A DNA stretch of 40,423 nucleotides, taken from assembly GCA_022711635.1 (NCBI GenBank), contig JAKLEQ010000006.1, forward strand, positions 1-40,423, given 5' to 3'. This stretch comes from Methanoregula sp. Lineage in GTDB: Archaea > Halobacteriota > Methanomicrobia > Methanomicrobiales > Methanospirillaceae. Both the position numbers and the translations under genes were made by a program. Below, piece after piece: positions 25,289 to 33,452 of this stretch (the stretch's first letter is position 1; the number at the start of each line of letters is the position of its first letter). Below the pieces are notes generated by a model. It was not told where the DNA came from. It was given only the letters and a program-made list of their open reading frames with translations, and made no database searches.

Positions 25289-25861
25289 TTACGGGACCGG
25301 GAGAGCAGATGTTGTGACGGAAGCGATGAAGAAGTACGATGCGACGAGGATTAGAATAATCAACGGTAGCATGACCGCGATGAAGACCGCGAGGATCGCC
25401 CGCGCCATGCTGATCTCCTGCAGTTCGTTGAGCCCGACGACAGCGAGGTACAGCGACCAGAGCGTGAAGAGAAAACCGATGACCGGGATCCACCCGAAGA
25501 GAAACTCCGGCGTGCCCCCGTACACGACCGCTTTTGCCGTCATGAAAATTCCTTTCCTCCCCCCAAGGACCGCAACCCAGAAGTGGAGCCACACGCCAAA
25601 GACGATCGATCCGGCAAATACGCCGATACCTGCGATGATGAAGACAGCTAATGGCAGGGGAATTCCCACCATCCCCGGTGCGGGAAGAGGACCGGCCATT
25701 GGCATGAGTGCAGATACGAGCGCTGAGAAGAACGCAAAGACAAGAGCCAGTGCTAAAAGATACGGGAGAACGATGCCTGGCCCATCGTCCCTGGCATTCC
25801 GGAATGTAGCGGTGGGATCGGCCAGGAAGCCCCGGGCCTTTTCAAGGAAGACACGTATCAT
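25289..25861 (-). CDS. Yip1-family membrane protein
   Basis: About 190 residues. The N-terminus reads MIRVFLEKARGFLADPTATFR, a typical Yip1/YIP1-like archaeal opening, followed by five hydrophobic segments with a conserved GGRKGIFMTAKAVVYGGTPEFLFGWIP-type middle. The family function in archaea is unknown. The start at 25861 is preferred over a 26-residue longer upstream option because the family consensus starts there. A TATA-like gtttaaag (25886-25893, plus-strand orientation) lies about 28 bases upstream, suggesting a leaderless mRNA. Confidence 0.8.
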   Translation of the reverse strand: MIRVFLEKARGFLADPTATFRNARDDGPGIVLPYLLALALVFAFFSALVSALMPMAGPLPAPGMVGIPLPLAVFIIAGIGVFAGSIVFGVWLHFWVAVLGGRKGIFMTAKAVVYGGTPEFLFGWIPVIGFLFTLWSLYLAVVGLNELQEISMARAILAVFIAVMLPLIILILVASYFFIASVTTSALPVP

Positions 25862-26001
25862 ACAGCATTGGTTGGCCGGCAGAATGTTTAAAGGGGGACA
25901 CACGCCGGACGGGGTCCCGTTCCGAAAAAGCCGCGCCATCTCCCCGGCGTCGCGGTGCTTCCCCCCACAACAGATATAATCCCGGTACCAAAGTGAATGG
26001 T

Positions 26002-26415
26002 ATGAAGTTCGACCGGCGGTACTGGATCCTCATCGGCGCTGCCATATTCTTTGCGACGGTGTCCTCCGCGTCCACGGTCTACCTTGCATCGGTCCAGGAA
26101 GGGTTCATGGAGTGCAACTCAGTCGCTGCCGCATGTTTCATAAGGATCGGCATGGTCCCCTGCATGGTCCTCGGCATCCTCTCCCTCATCCCCGTCATGG
26201 TTGTCATCCCGTACCTCCTTCGCCAGAATGAACAACCGGGACTCCTTTCGATCCTGATCCTTTCCTGTTTTGTCGTGTATACGGCGTTCGATGCCACAAA
26301 CAACGTCTCCGCCATCCTCGGGTTCCAGCAGTCGTACCAGATCGCCCATTCCGTGCTCAGCACGACGAACAATGCGACCGGAACAGTCATCGGCACCGGG
26401 GAGTCGCTCTGCTGA
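26002..26415 (+). CDS. Small membrane protein, unknown function
   Basis: About 137 residues with segments near 9-29, 44-71 and 80-102. The first may be a signal-anchor, and two Cys (CNSVAAACF) lie just after it on the presumed outer side. The C-terminal 35 residues are polar, rich in Asn/Thr, and end in Cys. I chose ATG 26002; an in-frame GTG at 25993 adds three residues. No family is recognised. It is divergent from the Yip1-like gene, sharing a 140-base promoter region. Confidence 0.7.
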   Translation: MKFDRRYWILIGAAIFFATVSSASTVYLASVQEGFMECNSVAAACFIRIGMVPCMVLGILSLIPVMVVIPYLLRQNEQPGLLSILILSCFVVYTAFDATNNVSAILGFQQSYQIAHSVLSTTNNATGTVIGTGESLC

Positions 26416-26520
26416 AATGGTCGTGGCGGTGAAGAGGGAAGAGGAGATGAGTTGGCCTGCTCTTCGGAAAAAGCCCGTTGAGGATCCATGGAGCGATCCG
26501 CCGGAAAGGGAACAATCAGG

Positions 26521-26859
26521 TCAGTAAGCCGTCGGAAACGCCGGCCCGGTCCGGCTCAGCTCGACGATCTCCCTTGTATTGGCAAGCAGCCCCTCAAAAT
26601 ACTCTTTTACCCAAGGGGCGCCCGAATACTCCTCGAACGGGCGGTACGATCCCTGCACAGAGCCGTCCACCTTTATAAATTTCAAGAGCCCGATCGGCGA
26701 CCCCCCGTTCTTTATGAGCTGGTTCAGGGCCTCGAGCGGCCGACGCTCTGTGCTGAAAACAAACTTTGTTTCCGTATCGAACGCGACCGCGATCGCGATC
26801 AGCCACGCGCCTTTTGCCTCGGCGAGCATCTCGTTGACAAGGTCAGCAGTCTTCGTCAT
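26521..26859 (-). CDS. Hypothetical small soluble protein
   Basis: 112 residues if started at Met 26859 (121 if started at ATG 26886). No signal peptide or membrane segment is present. It has alternating strand/helix character, with Gly/Pro turns near KNGGSPIGLLKF and an aromatic cluster GAPWVKEYFEGLL. The shorter start is favoured because a TATA-like cataaata (26889-26896, plus orientation) lies about 30 bases upstream, matching a leaderless transcript. No family is recognised. Confidence 0.65.
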   Translation of the reverse strand: MTKTADLVNEMLAEAKGAWLIAIAVAFDTETKFVFSTERRPLEALNQLIKNGGSPIGLLKFIKVDGSVQGSYRPFEEYSGAPWVKEYFEGLLANTREIVELSRTGPAFPTAY

Positions 26860-27096
26860 ACCCGTACTGGAGAAATTGCAGGCCATCCCATAAATACCTC
26901 ATGAACAAAAATGCCGAGGAGGATCCGGCTCTTCCCCATGCCGGGACCCGGCCGGGCCCGGATCCTGCCGGATAAGACGGCGGGGTGCGGGTGTCGTGCG
27001 GGATCGGGGTGGATCAGGACCATGACAGGATATGGGTGGAGATATGAAATAAAAATAAAAAAATATTAATACTCGGGGCGGGATCTCATTCCCTAT

Positions 27097-27513
27097 ATGG
27101 CGCGCAAGGCACAACTTTTACGGAAGTCCGGCGGGAAAGAAAAATCCCGGAACCCCGGGAAGGAGACGGGAAAACAACGGGCGGTACCCTCTTCCCGCCG
27201 GAAAACCCTGCCCGCCCTGCCTGACTCCCGCCACGAGTGCCTTATTATCGGGAGCGAGGGGTCCTGCGAGGACTGGCAGGAGATCCTTGCAGACTACCCG
27301 ATGATCGATTCCGTACAGCGGGAGGACTTCCCGGAGCATGGCGCCAGTTTTGTCTACCTGGCCCATTTCTACCGTACCGCGGATATGGCGAAGGAGAACA
27401 CCTGCGCGCAGAAGCAGTTCCGGCAGTTCTTCCAATCGATCGGGTACACGTTCGATTCCGCGGGAACGTTCAAGTCCCGGTGGTTCGAGGGAATCGGTGT
27501 CCGTACCGGCTGA
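27097..27513 (+). CDS. Hypothetical protein with basic N-terminal tail
   Basis: 138 residues. The first 45 are Lys/Arg rich (SGGKEKSRNPGKETGKQR) and probably disordered. The remaining 90 form a compact domain with HECLIIGSEGSCEDWQEIL and a Cys/Phe-rich end. The start is ATG 27097, preceded by a very AT-rich promoter (27050-27068). A nucleic-acid-binding role is suggested only by the basic tail. No family is recognised. Confidence 0.65.
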   Translation: MARKAQLLRKSGGKEKSRNPGKETGKQRAVPSSRRKTLPALPDSRHECLIIGSEGSCEDWQEILADYPMIDSVQREDFPEHGASFVYLAHFYRTADMAKENTCAQKQFRQFFQSIGYTFDSAGTFKSRWFEGIGVRTG

Positions 27514-27606
27514 GAACCCGCGGCATTTTCTTTTATAACCGTTTTCCTGACCGGATTCCTCCTGCAACAGAAATCATTATTGCCACCTCCCGGTAAGGAT
27601 TCCCGC

Positions 27607-27897
27607 ATGCCTGTCTATATCATGCTCGGGAACCTGACCCATGCCGCCTTCGACACGATCGGGACGATCGATGAGCGGGACAAGAAAGCAGCGACGATCA
27701 TCGAAGGACTCGGGGGAAAGCTCATCTCCCTGTACTATACCCTCGGCCAGTACGACTTTGTCCTGATCTTCGAGATGCCGAATAAGGAGATGCTCATTAA
27801 GTTCCTTGCGATCATGGGGAAGTACGGGACGGTCCGGACCGAGACCATGGAGACCATCCCCGCATCGATGCTCTATACGGCCGGGAAAGAGATCTAA
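27607..27897 (+). CDS. GYD domain protein
   Basis: This 96-residue single-domain protein of the GYD family (ferredoxin-like alpha/beta fold) shows MPVYIMLGNLTHAAFDTI at the start, then LYYTLGQYDFVLIFEMP, the segment that names the family, and a KYGTVRTETMETIP end. GYD proteins form oligomers and have no assigned enzymatic role. ATG 27607 is the family-consistent start; an in-frame start at 27580 would add nine residues. No SD is clear. Confidence 0.88.
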   Translation: MPVYIMLGNLTHAAFDTIGTIDERDKKAATIIEGLGGKLISLYYTLGQYDFVLIFEMPNKEMLIKFLAIMGKYGTVRTETMETIPASMLYTAGKEI

Positions 27898-28029
27898 AGC
27901 GTCCCCAAATCGATGCCGGGCTGCCCTTCGCGGCCCGTCAAGAGCGGTGAGCATCCGCCCGCCTGGTGTAATCCGGTTGGAGGTTGCGGGTGCCATGGGA
28001 TCATTCCGATCCTCCACGCAGGGACGGAG

Positions 28030-28067
28030 TATTCCGGCATACTGGAGTGCCATTCTGAGCCGGAATA
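28030..28067. repeat. 9-bp perfect inverted repeat in convergent gap
   Basis: tattccggc (28030-28038) and gccggaata (28059-28067) are separated by 20 bases, in the 222-base gap between the GYD gene and the convergent dipeptidase gene. The arms could form a stem at the ends of both transcripts. No T-run follows, so intrinsic termination is only a guess. Confidence 0.45.
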
Positions 28068-28119
28068 TACCGGGCGACTATCCCCCTGAACGGATACCCC
28101 GTCCCGGCGAAAAAATGAT

Positions 28120-30015
28120 CTAACTGGGTTTCAGGGTCCACCGCTCCTGGTCCCGCGGCGGAAGCAGGCCCTTGCCCTCCAAAAGTCCGATGATTGTCTG
28201 CGTGATGTTCATCCGCTGGGTCGTCCCGATCACCGTCAGCTCGTTCCCCGGTTCGGTGTAGACGGTCTCGTTTACGTACGCGAGGCCGATAACCTCCTGG
28301 AGTTCCTCATCCTCATAGATTCGCGGGCCGTACTGGTACCCGGTCTCCTGCAGCCACCAGTCCGGGTATCCCGACAGGGTTGTCGTGCCGTTGGTAAAAT
28401 CCTGGACCATCAGGTTGCTGTACTTCACGACCAGCTGGTCGGAGAAGGCCCACCATGCATTGAGGTTCTTCTCCGCATTTGAGGTGCTGTAGTTGGTCAG
28501 GTACGCACGGGCGGCGTCCCCGCCCTGCGCGGTAAGGATCTCCTGCGCGTTCTTCTCGATTCCCGGCTGATCGGCGAACTGCCGGTCCTCGATTGCCTGC
28601 CGGTTGATCCGTATGTCGGCGATCATCGCGTTGTAGTTGAGCGTCGCCCAGTTGGTGACAAAGTTCCACGCCCACCATGCATCGCCGCGGCTGAAGGTTG
28701 ACCGGTCGGTCTTCTGCCACGCTTCGGGCACGCTCGTAACGCCGGCATAGAACGGGATGTAGACCGTCTCGGAGGGCGGGGCGAACCCGAACCAGGTTAT
28801 CCCCCCGATTGGGTCAGGCAGATACGAGCGGCCCTGGTTGATGTAACTGTACCCGCAGAAGATTTCGGAGACCGCCCGTGGCCAGGCGCCGGGTTTGACT
28901 TCGCCGGCCTCGAACTGGCCGTGGTCATCGAACTCTCCCCGCCAGCGGTAGGGGTTCCCGAACGGGCCCGCGGCAGAGCCATTGGTCAGATCAAACACCG
29001 TCCCCTCGTAGTGGTCCCGGAAGAGCGCGAAGGCATCCGCGGTCGTCAGTTTCCTGTCCGGTACAACCGAGAACGGGTATGCCCGGGAGTACGTATCGGT
29101 CACGTACGGCGTGAAGTTCTGCGAGGGCGCGAGCCGGTGGTAAACACTCCAGAGCCGGGCAAGGGAGTAGTACGGGTGGGCGTATTCGCCATAGCTGACG
29201 GTCGTTAACCAGTCGAGGTCCCCCATCGATTCGTTCCACCAGCCGTTCTCCTTCGTGCCGTTGAAGAGGTTTGCCGAGTACATCTGGTCGGGATTTCCCG
29301 GGATCACCTCGCGGATCCGGAACGTGTTGGCGGTGACAAAGACCGTGCCGTCCGGCACCTTCTGGGCAACCCAGAACCCGCCAGTGCCGTCGGGTGTTCC
29401 GCCAGCCATCTCGATCACCCACGCTTCCTTGGGGTCGGCGAAGAGCAGGGTTTCCCCGGTGCCGTAGAAGCCGTACTGGTCGATGAGCTGACCGACCAGC
29501 GTTGCCGCCTCCTTTGCGGTCGTGCACCGTTCCAGCGCAATGTTGGAGAGTTCGGAAGAGTAGAAGAGCCTCTTTTTGGCATCCGCTGAAGGTTCGATCT
29601 TCCCTCCCGTCGTCACCTCACCGGCCATCAGCTGGTGCTCGTTCATGATCCCGTAACTGCCGGTGAAATAGGCATAGGTGTGGTTGACTTCCGGGATGTA
29701 CCCGAGCGGGGTTGTCTCGAAGTCCACGCCCTTGGCGGGTTCGTCAGACCCCGAAGTCGGGTCGAAGTAGACCGGGCGCAGGGATCCCGGGGAATGGTCT
29801 GCTGCAGGGACGTACGCGAGCACGGTGCTCTCGTCAACAAAGGCGTGACCGACGACGCCGGAGCCGAACCCGTCGTTCGTGTGCCCGACATACATCGACC
29901 CGTCTGCGGAGGCACCCGGGGTGATGATGAAACTCGTGCAGGCGAGAACCGGGGATATCGCCAGCATCACCGCGAGCAGAAACGCGAGCCATCGGAGAGG
30001 AGGGAGAAATGTCAT
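28120..30015 (-). CDS. Secreted C69-family dipeptidase
   Basis: This 631-residue Ntn-hydrolase is exported by a signal peptide (hydrophobic 10-25, cut between Ala25 and Cys26). Cleavage exposes Cys26 as the N-terminal nucleophile typical of family C69 (ACTSFIITPGAS). Further family marks are SYGIMNEHQLMAGE near 119-132, the TLLFADPKEAWVIEMAGG strand pair near 193-210, and YRWRGEFDDHGQFEAGEVKPG near 375. It cleaves dipeptides outside the cell, feeding amino-acid uptake. The start is ATG 30015 with no SD; an AT-rich attaaataa and a ttaaattg 22-50 bases upstream may be the promoter. Confidence 0.93.
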   Translation of the reverse strand: MTFLPPLRWLAFLLAVMLAISPVLACTSFIITPGASADGSMYVGHTNDGFGSGVVGHAFVDESTVLAYVPAADHSPGSLRPVYFDPTSGSDEPAKGVDFETTPLGYIPEVNHTYAYFTGSYGIMNEHQLMAGEVTTGGKIEPSADAKKRLFYSSELSNIALERCTTAKEAATLVGQLIDQYGFYGTGETLLFADPKEAWVIEMAGGTPDGTGGFWVAQKVPDGTVFVTANTFRIREVIPGNPDQMYSANLFNGTKENGWWNESMGDLDWLTTVSYGEYAHPYYSLARLWSVYHRLAPSQNFTPYVTDTYSRAYPFSVVPDRKLTTADAFALFRDHYEGTVFDLTNGSAAGPFGNPYRWRGEFDDHGQFEAGEVKPGAWPRAVSEIFCGYSYINQGRSYLPDPIGGITWFGFAPPSETVYIPFYAGVTSVPEAWQKTDRSTFSRGDAWWAWNFVTNWATLNYNAMIADIRINRQAIEDRQFADQPGIEKNAQEILTAQGGDAARAYLTNYSTSNAEKNLNAWWAFSDQLVVKYSNLMVQDFTNGTTTLSGYPDWWLQETGYQYGPRIYEDEELQEVIGLAYVNETVYTEPGNELTVIGTTQRMNITQTIIGLLEGKGLLPPRDQERWTLKPS

Positions 30016-30323
30016 GGTAACATTACATCGTGTACGAACAATTTAAGGTTGTATTATTTAATCTCCGGTTTTCCCTGCCGGACAGAGGCTGCAGGTACGC
30101 CGGCCCCCGCGGGAAACTCCCCGCATGGTAAAAATCCATTAATACCGTTCTTTCAAATTTTAGAAACGCCCCCCCTGTTTTATCTTCTCCTGCCCTGATA
30201 ACGTCGCATAACGGTCCGGCCAGAAGGTACGGATCCATCATGGAGAACGCCGGATCACGATAGTCTTCGGCTTGACGTCTGCAAAGAACGATTACGAATT
30301 CCTAAAAAGAGGAGACAGTACAT
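30016..30323. other. 308-base divergent intergenic region
   Basis: It carries the minus-strand promoter of the C69 dipeptidase (AT-rich 30037-30063) and upstream DNA for the next plus-strand gene. That gene has the SD gaggag just before ATG 30324. I see no complete ORF, RNA gene or long inverted repeat. A small attaatacc near 30138 may be a plus-strand promoter element. Confidence 0.5.
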
Positions 30324-30950
30324 ATGGACGATCTCACATCACGGGAAGACGAGAAGACAATGGAACGTGCCCGGGAACAGGGGCGCAGGGAAGAGATAGA
30401 GCGCGAGCGCGAGCGGGAACGGGCGATGGAACAGGGGAAGAAGATGGGCAAGGAAGAGGAACAGAAACGACAGAAGCAGAGAGGCGGGGGATCGGGACTG
30501 AAGCTCCTGCTCCTCCTCATCCTCCTCATTGTCATCATCGCGGTCATTGCAATCGTATCGTTATCGGTTACGGTTACCAACATCGCGCCGGGAGGCCCGC
30601 TGCCGTTCATGACCATGTACGGCGTCTCGTTCCCCGAGGGGCAGCCGATCAGCGTCGGGAACACGCAGGTCACCGTCCTGTCGTACGAAAACGAGCTGAT
30701 CTCGGACATTGGCGGCGACCGCCAGAAACTGGTCATCGGGGAGCAGCGGGTCATCGACCAGCGTCGTGCCACGATCTCGACCCTGGGCTCGGTCAGGCTC
30801 ATGGAGACCGATTTTCTGATGAATCTCACGTACAAAGGCGAAAGGGATAACCGGGCATACTTCGATATGGCAGTCTATACGTCGCAGCAGGTCCCCGACA
30901 TGCTCCTCCGGCTGCTGCTCCCGGACGCCATCGATGCGAGGCCGATATGA
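30324..30950 (+). CDS. Membrane-anchored protein with charged N-terminal helix
   Basis: 208 residues. The first 52 form a highly charged Arg/Glu/Lys helix (REEIERERERERAMEQ) that can be a single alpha-helix or coiled coil in the cytoplasm. A strong membrane segment follows near 59-82 (LKLLLLLILLIVIIAVIAIV), then an outer domain of about 125 residues. The start is ATG 30324, with SD gaggag spaced 10 bases. The stop overlaps the next start by four bases (ATGA), so the two genes are translationally coupled. Family not recognised; the outer domain resembles archaeal secreted beta-rich domains only in composition. Confidence 0.75.
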   Translation: MDDLTSREDEKTMERAREQGRREEIERERERERAMEQGKKMGKEEEQKRQKQRGGGSGLKLLLLLILLIVIIAVIAIVSLSVTVTNIAPGGPLPFMTMYGVSFPEGQPISVGNTQVTVLSYENELISDIGGDRQKLVIGEQRVIDQRRATISTLGSVRLMETDFLMNLTYKGERDNRAYFDMAVYTSQQVPDMLLRLLLPDAIDARPI

Positions 30951-31660
30951 GAGAGATCGCCCTTCCATCGTTATGCCGTGCCGTAGTGCCGGTCCTGCTG
31001 GTTGCAGCGGTCTGCCTCGCCGGGTGCACCGGTACGTCACCGCAGGGAACGCCACTACCGACAACACCGGCAACGGTCGCGACACCGCTACCGACAACGA
31101 TGGCATCACCCGGCCCGACGCCGGATCCGTTTCCGGATGCTCTTTCGCCAGGTACAAACGTCCCCTTCACCGGAGGGACCGGACAGGGCACGGCGACGGT
31201 ATACCGGTACCTGGTCAAGTCCGGCTATACCTGGGCGTCGCCATCATGGAACAGCCCGCGGGAACAGACCACAACCGATGTCCTTGGTGTCGGATTCGGG
31301 TACAACACCGCGACGCCGCGGGAAGGGAATGTCTTCCTGTTCGTCTTCCTCCGCGTCGCGAGCATCGGCAGCGGGGCGGTGTATGCTCCCTCGCCGGCCC
31401 AGTTCACCGTCTCGTTCAACGGGACATCGTACCCGTACTCTTCCGTACAGGGACCTGATGTGACCATTGATACCGTAACCGGAACGCAGTACGACTACCT
31501 GCTCGGGTACGGCGGGACGGGCGGATATGTCCAGCCCGGTGAGAGCAACCAGGCCGACGGGTTTCTCATCTTTGAAGTGCCGGCGGGATTTGTACCGGAG
31601 AGGACCTATGTCATCGGGAACCTCGATCCGAAGACCCGGGCGGTCTGGAGACTTGGCTGA
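30947..31660 (+). CDS. Lipoprotein of unknown function
   Basis: 237 residues with a lipoprotein signal: hydrophobic 12-24, then lipobox LAGC with Cys26 or so as lipid attachment site. A Thr/Pro-rich spacer (PLPTTPATVATPLPTT, containing a short internal repeat) leads to a beta-rich outer domain of about 150 residues. That domain is Gly/Thr/Tyr rich and distantly DUF4352-like in character, but the call is not firm. It overlaps the preceding gene by 4 bases. Both proteins would face the outside and probably act together. Confidence 0.8.
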   Translation: MREIALPSLCRAVVPVLLVAAVCLAGCTGTSPQGTPLPTTPATVATPLPTTMASPGPTPDPFPDALSPGTNVPFTGGTGQGTATVYRYLVKSGYTWASPSWNSPREQTTTDVLGVGFGYNTATPREGNVFLFVFLRVASIGSGAVYAPSPAQFTVSFNGTSYPYSSVQGPDVTIDTVTGTQYDYLLGYGGTGGYVQPGESNQADGFLIFEVPAGFVPERTYVIGNLDPKTRAVWRLG

Positions 31661-32179
31661 ACCGGGCCGGTCCCCATCCCTCTCTTTTTGGATTTTGCCG
31701 GTTTTGACCCGATTGCGCAGAAAAATACCGACGGGAAATGCCATGCATACCCGCAGGAGAATGAACCGGTTTTAATGACACCCGCCCCTACCATATCTCA
31801 TGAAATTATCACCCGTCTCTCTCCTCTATGCATTCGCTGCCTGCCTCTGTTTCCTTGCCGGCTTCTGCACGCACGGGCTACCGTTGTAATCCTGATCCTC
31901 CTCCAGAGACAGGATTCCTGCAAGACAACCTCTTCTGCTTCGGTACTTGACGGGCCGGTCACTACCCCGTGGTACGGAAAAAGCCGCCCGGCATACTGCT
32001 GCGATCCGGGCGGGCGAACGGGCATCCAGCCGGCAAGGTTTTTCACCAATCCCGGCGAATACTCGCATGCCTCCGATGTGAATGCCTGATCATCGTTACC
32101 AGAAGGGTTGGAAAGACACGCACAACCCATGACATTCCGGAGACGAATGAACGAGAAGATTGGAGAATGGTGAATCACT
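31661..32179. other. 519-base region with only a tiny signal-peptide ORF
   Basis: Apart from the 29-codon frame at 31800-31889, no frame gives a convincing protein. A T5 run near 31684-31688 may terminate the lipoprotein transcript. AT-rich gttttaatgac near 31769-31779 is a possible promoter. The 3' part leads to the SD (ggtga) of the DUF883-like gene. A degraded secreted protein is possible. Confidence 0.45.
31800..31889 (+). pseudogene. Short signal-peptide-like ORF, possibly truncated gene
   Basis: ATG 31800 opens 29 codons with a textbook signal sequence: a Lys-containing start, then a hydrophobic core LLYAFAACLCFLAGF with Cys, ending in TAA 31887-31889. The stop comes directly after the signal region. 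The other frames continue open for 60 or more codons, as if a frameshift had cut off a secreted or lipoprotein gene. A TATA-like ttttaatg lies about 25 bases upstream. It may be a remnant rather than an expressed peptide. Confidence 0.35.
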
Positions 32180-32509
32180 ATGACAGAGGATGTAAGTGCA
32201 CCGGTATCCGGAGCTGACCATATCCGGCTCCAGACCGCAGAAGCCCTGGAAGAAGCCGCACGCAAGCTCCGCAACGCGGACATGGCACACAGCGGCGAGG
32301 AAATCCAGAACATCCTGCACGGTGTGCAGGACAAGATGGAGCACCTGAAGGACGAGATCGGTGCCCGGTACCAAGAGATCGAGGCCGAGTACCACCAGCG
32401 GGTCGAACCGGTAGAAAACGTCATCTGCGATCACCCCATCCCCGCCGTGCTCGTGGCGCTGGGCGTCGGGTTCCTCTTCGGCATGCTCATCGGCAAATAC
32501 CGCGACTGA
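32180..32509 (+). CDS. DUF883/ElaB-YqjD-like membrane-tethered protein
   Basis: 109 residues: a long amphipathic helix (about 17-75) and a C-terminal membrane anchor HPIPAVLVALGVGFLFGMLIGKYRD. This layout, with a helical stalk and a Gly-rich tail anchor starting at a His-Pro, is the mark of the ElaB/YqjD/DUF883 group. In E. coli its members tether ribosomes to the inner membrane in stationary phase. Here the role is inferred. The start is ATG 32180 with SD ggtga. It is first of a tight three-gene unit. Confidence 0.8.
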   Translation: MTEDVSAPVSGADHIRLQTAEALEEAARKLRNADMAHSGEEIQNILHGVQDKMEHLKDEIGARYQEIEAEYHQRVEPVENVICDHPIPAVLVALGVGFLFGMLIGKYRD

Positions 32510-32518
32510 GGGGGCGCC

Positions 32519-32893
32519 ATGGAACAATCCGCCCCCGGGGAGGGCGAATCGGTAGAAGCGGAGTTTGCGACAACGATCAAGTACCTTGATCTCTACCTCC
32601 GGCAGAAGACCGATCTCTTCCTGCAGAACTATGTCTTCGATCCGTTTGAGGCGCTGGGCGTAAAGCTCATGTTCCTCGTCATCGTCCTTACCCTGTTCGG
32701 TGCAGGGACGCTGATCGTACTTGCAGGGATCATCCTCCTGCTCGAGACGAGGATGCCGTTGTATGCCGCCCTTCTCATCGTCGGTGTGGCGGTATTTCTG
32801 GTCGGGACCATCCTCGCCCGGTACTTCTTCTTTAAGAAGATCGTCCTCCCGACACCGACTGCAACGGAGATGGTGAACCGTGGAAAAGCGTAG
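32519..32893 (+). CDS. YqjE/phage-holin-like (DUF1469-type) membrane protein
   Basis: 124 residues with a charged N-terminal helix, two adjacent membrane segments near 51-75 and 81-105, and a short basic tail. This matches the YqjE-like holin-superfamily layout and follows the DUF883-like gene by nine bases, the same order as in bacterial yqjD-yqjE. Not a phage gene by context. The start is ATG 32519; the stop overlaps the next gene by 14 bases. Confidence 0.75.
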   Translation: MEQSAPGEGESVEAEFATTIKYLDLYLRQKTDLFLQNYVFDPFEALGVKLMFLVIVLTLFGAGTLIVLAGIILLLETRMPLYAALLIVGVAVFLVGTILARYFFFKKIVLPTPTATEMVNRGKA

Positions 32894-33260
32894 GCCGATA
32901 ACCGAAGATGACATCCTTCTTACGGAGCTGCTCCTCGCGCGGTCGTACGGGCGACTGAAACAGTCTGTCGTCCAGGCCTCATCCGATGCCGTTGGTTCCC
33001 TTGGTGCCACGGTCGGGGGAACCATCAGGAAGCACCCCTATGCCACGGCAGGGGCGGCAGTCGGGGCAGGAGCTATCCTGTACGGGCTCTTCCGGCTGAT
33101 GAACCGCGAACCGGCACGGGGGCACAGCGACAAAAAAACGTCGTTACGGGCCGATATGACCATGGAGGTCATCTCCCTGCTCGCCCCGGTCGTCATGCCC
33201 TACGTCACCGCATATCTCGAGGGGTACCTTAAAAAGCCGCATTCCCGGGACCGCCGGTAA
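32880..33260 (+). CDS. Third cassette protein, YqjK-like position, glycine-zipper helix
   Basis: 126 residues starting at GTG 32880, overlapping the preceding gene by 14 bases. It has a helical N-terminus, then a Gly/Ala-rich segment (YATAGAAVGAGAILYGLF, near 54-71) that can insert in a membrane, and a second hydrophobic patch near 98-115. No sequence family is recognised with certainty; position and size correspond to yqjK in bacteria. A T6 run (33292-33297) follows the unit. Confidence 0.7.
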   Translation: MEKRRPITEDDILLTELLLARSYGRLKQSVVQASSDAVGSLGATVGGTIRKHPYATAGAAVGAGAILYGLFRLMNREPARGHSDKKTSLRADMTMEVISLLAPVVMPYVTAYLEGYLKKPHSRDRR

Positions 33261-33291
33261 GACCCGCAGAGCCGGAAGGACCGGAAAAAAC

Positions 33292-33297
33292 TTTTTT
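33292..33297 (+). terminator. T6 terminator of three-gene cassette
   Basis: aaaaaac-tttttt at 33285-33297 lies 30 bases after the last stop of the cassette and probably ends the transcript. Confidence 0.5.
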
Positions 33298-33386
33298 GTA
33301 TCCGCGGGCACTTCCCCCGCGATCACGGCCCGTGTCCCCTCTCGGGGGCCGGCCGAATCACTACAGTATTGTCCCATGAAGACCAA

Positions 33387-33425
33387 AGGGTATCCTGAAC
33401 AAAATACCCTGCGATCCAATAAAAG
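33387..33425 (+). promoter_or_regulatory. Promoter and inverted repeat before ROK kinase
   Basis: A 7-bp perfect inverted repeat (agggtat 33387-33393, ataccct 33404-33410) lies just upstream of a TATA-like caataaaag (33417-33425), which is 28-36 bases from ATG 33453. An SD-like aggaagg also lies in between. The repeat is placed like an archaeal activator or repressor site. Confidence 0.45.
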
Positions 33426-33452
33426 ATCCAAGCCGGATCAGGAAGGGCCCCC

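Noticed and set aside
31688-32089. 133-codon frame after the lipoprotein gene
   Set aside because: No domain, no promoter at its start, and it overlaps the better signal-peptide-like frame at 31800.
32519-32893. Interpretation of the holin-like gene as part of a prophage
   Set aside because: No other phage gene is nearby, and the neighbours match the yqjD-yqjE type cassette.
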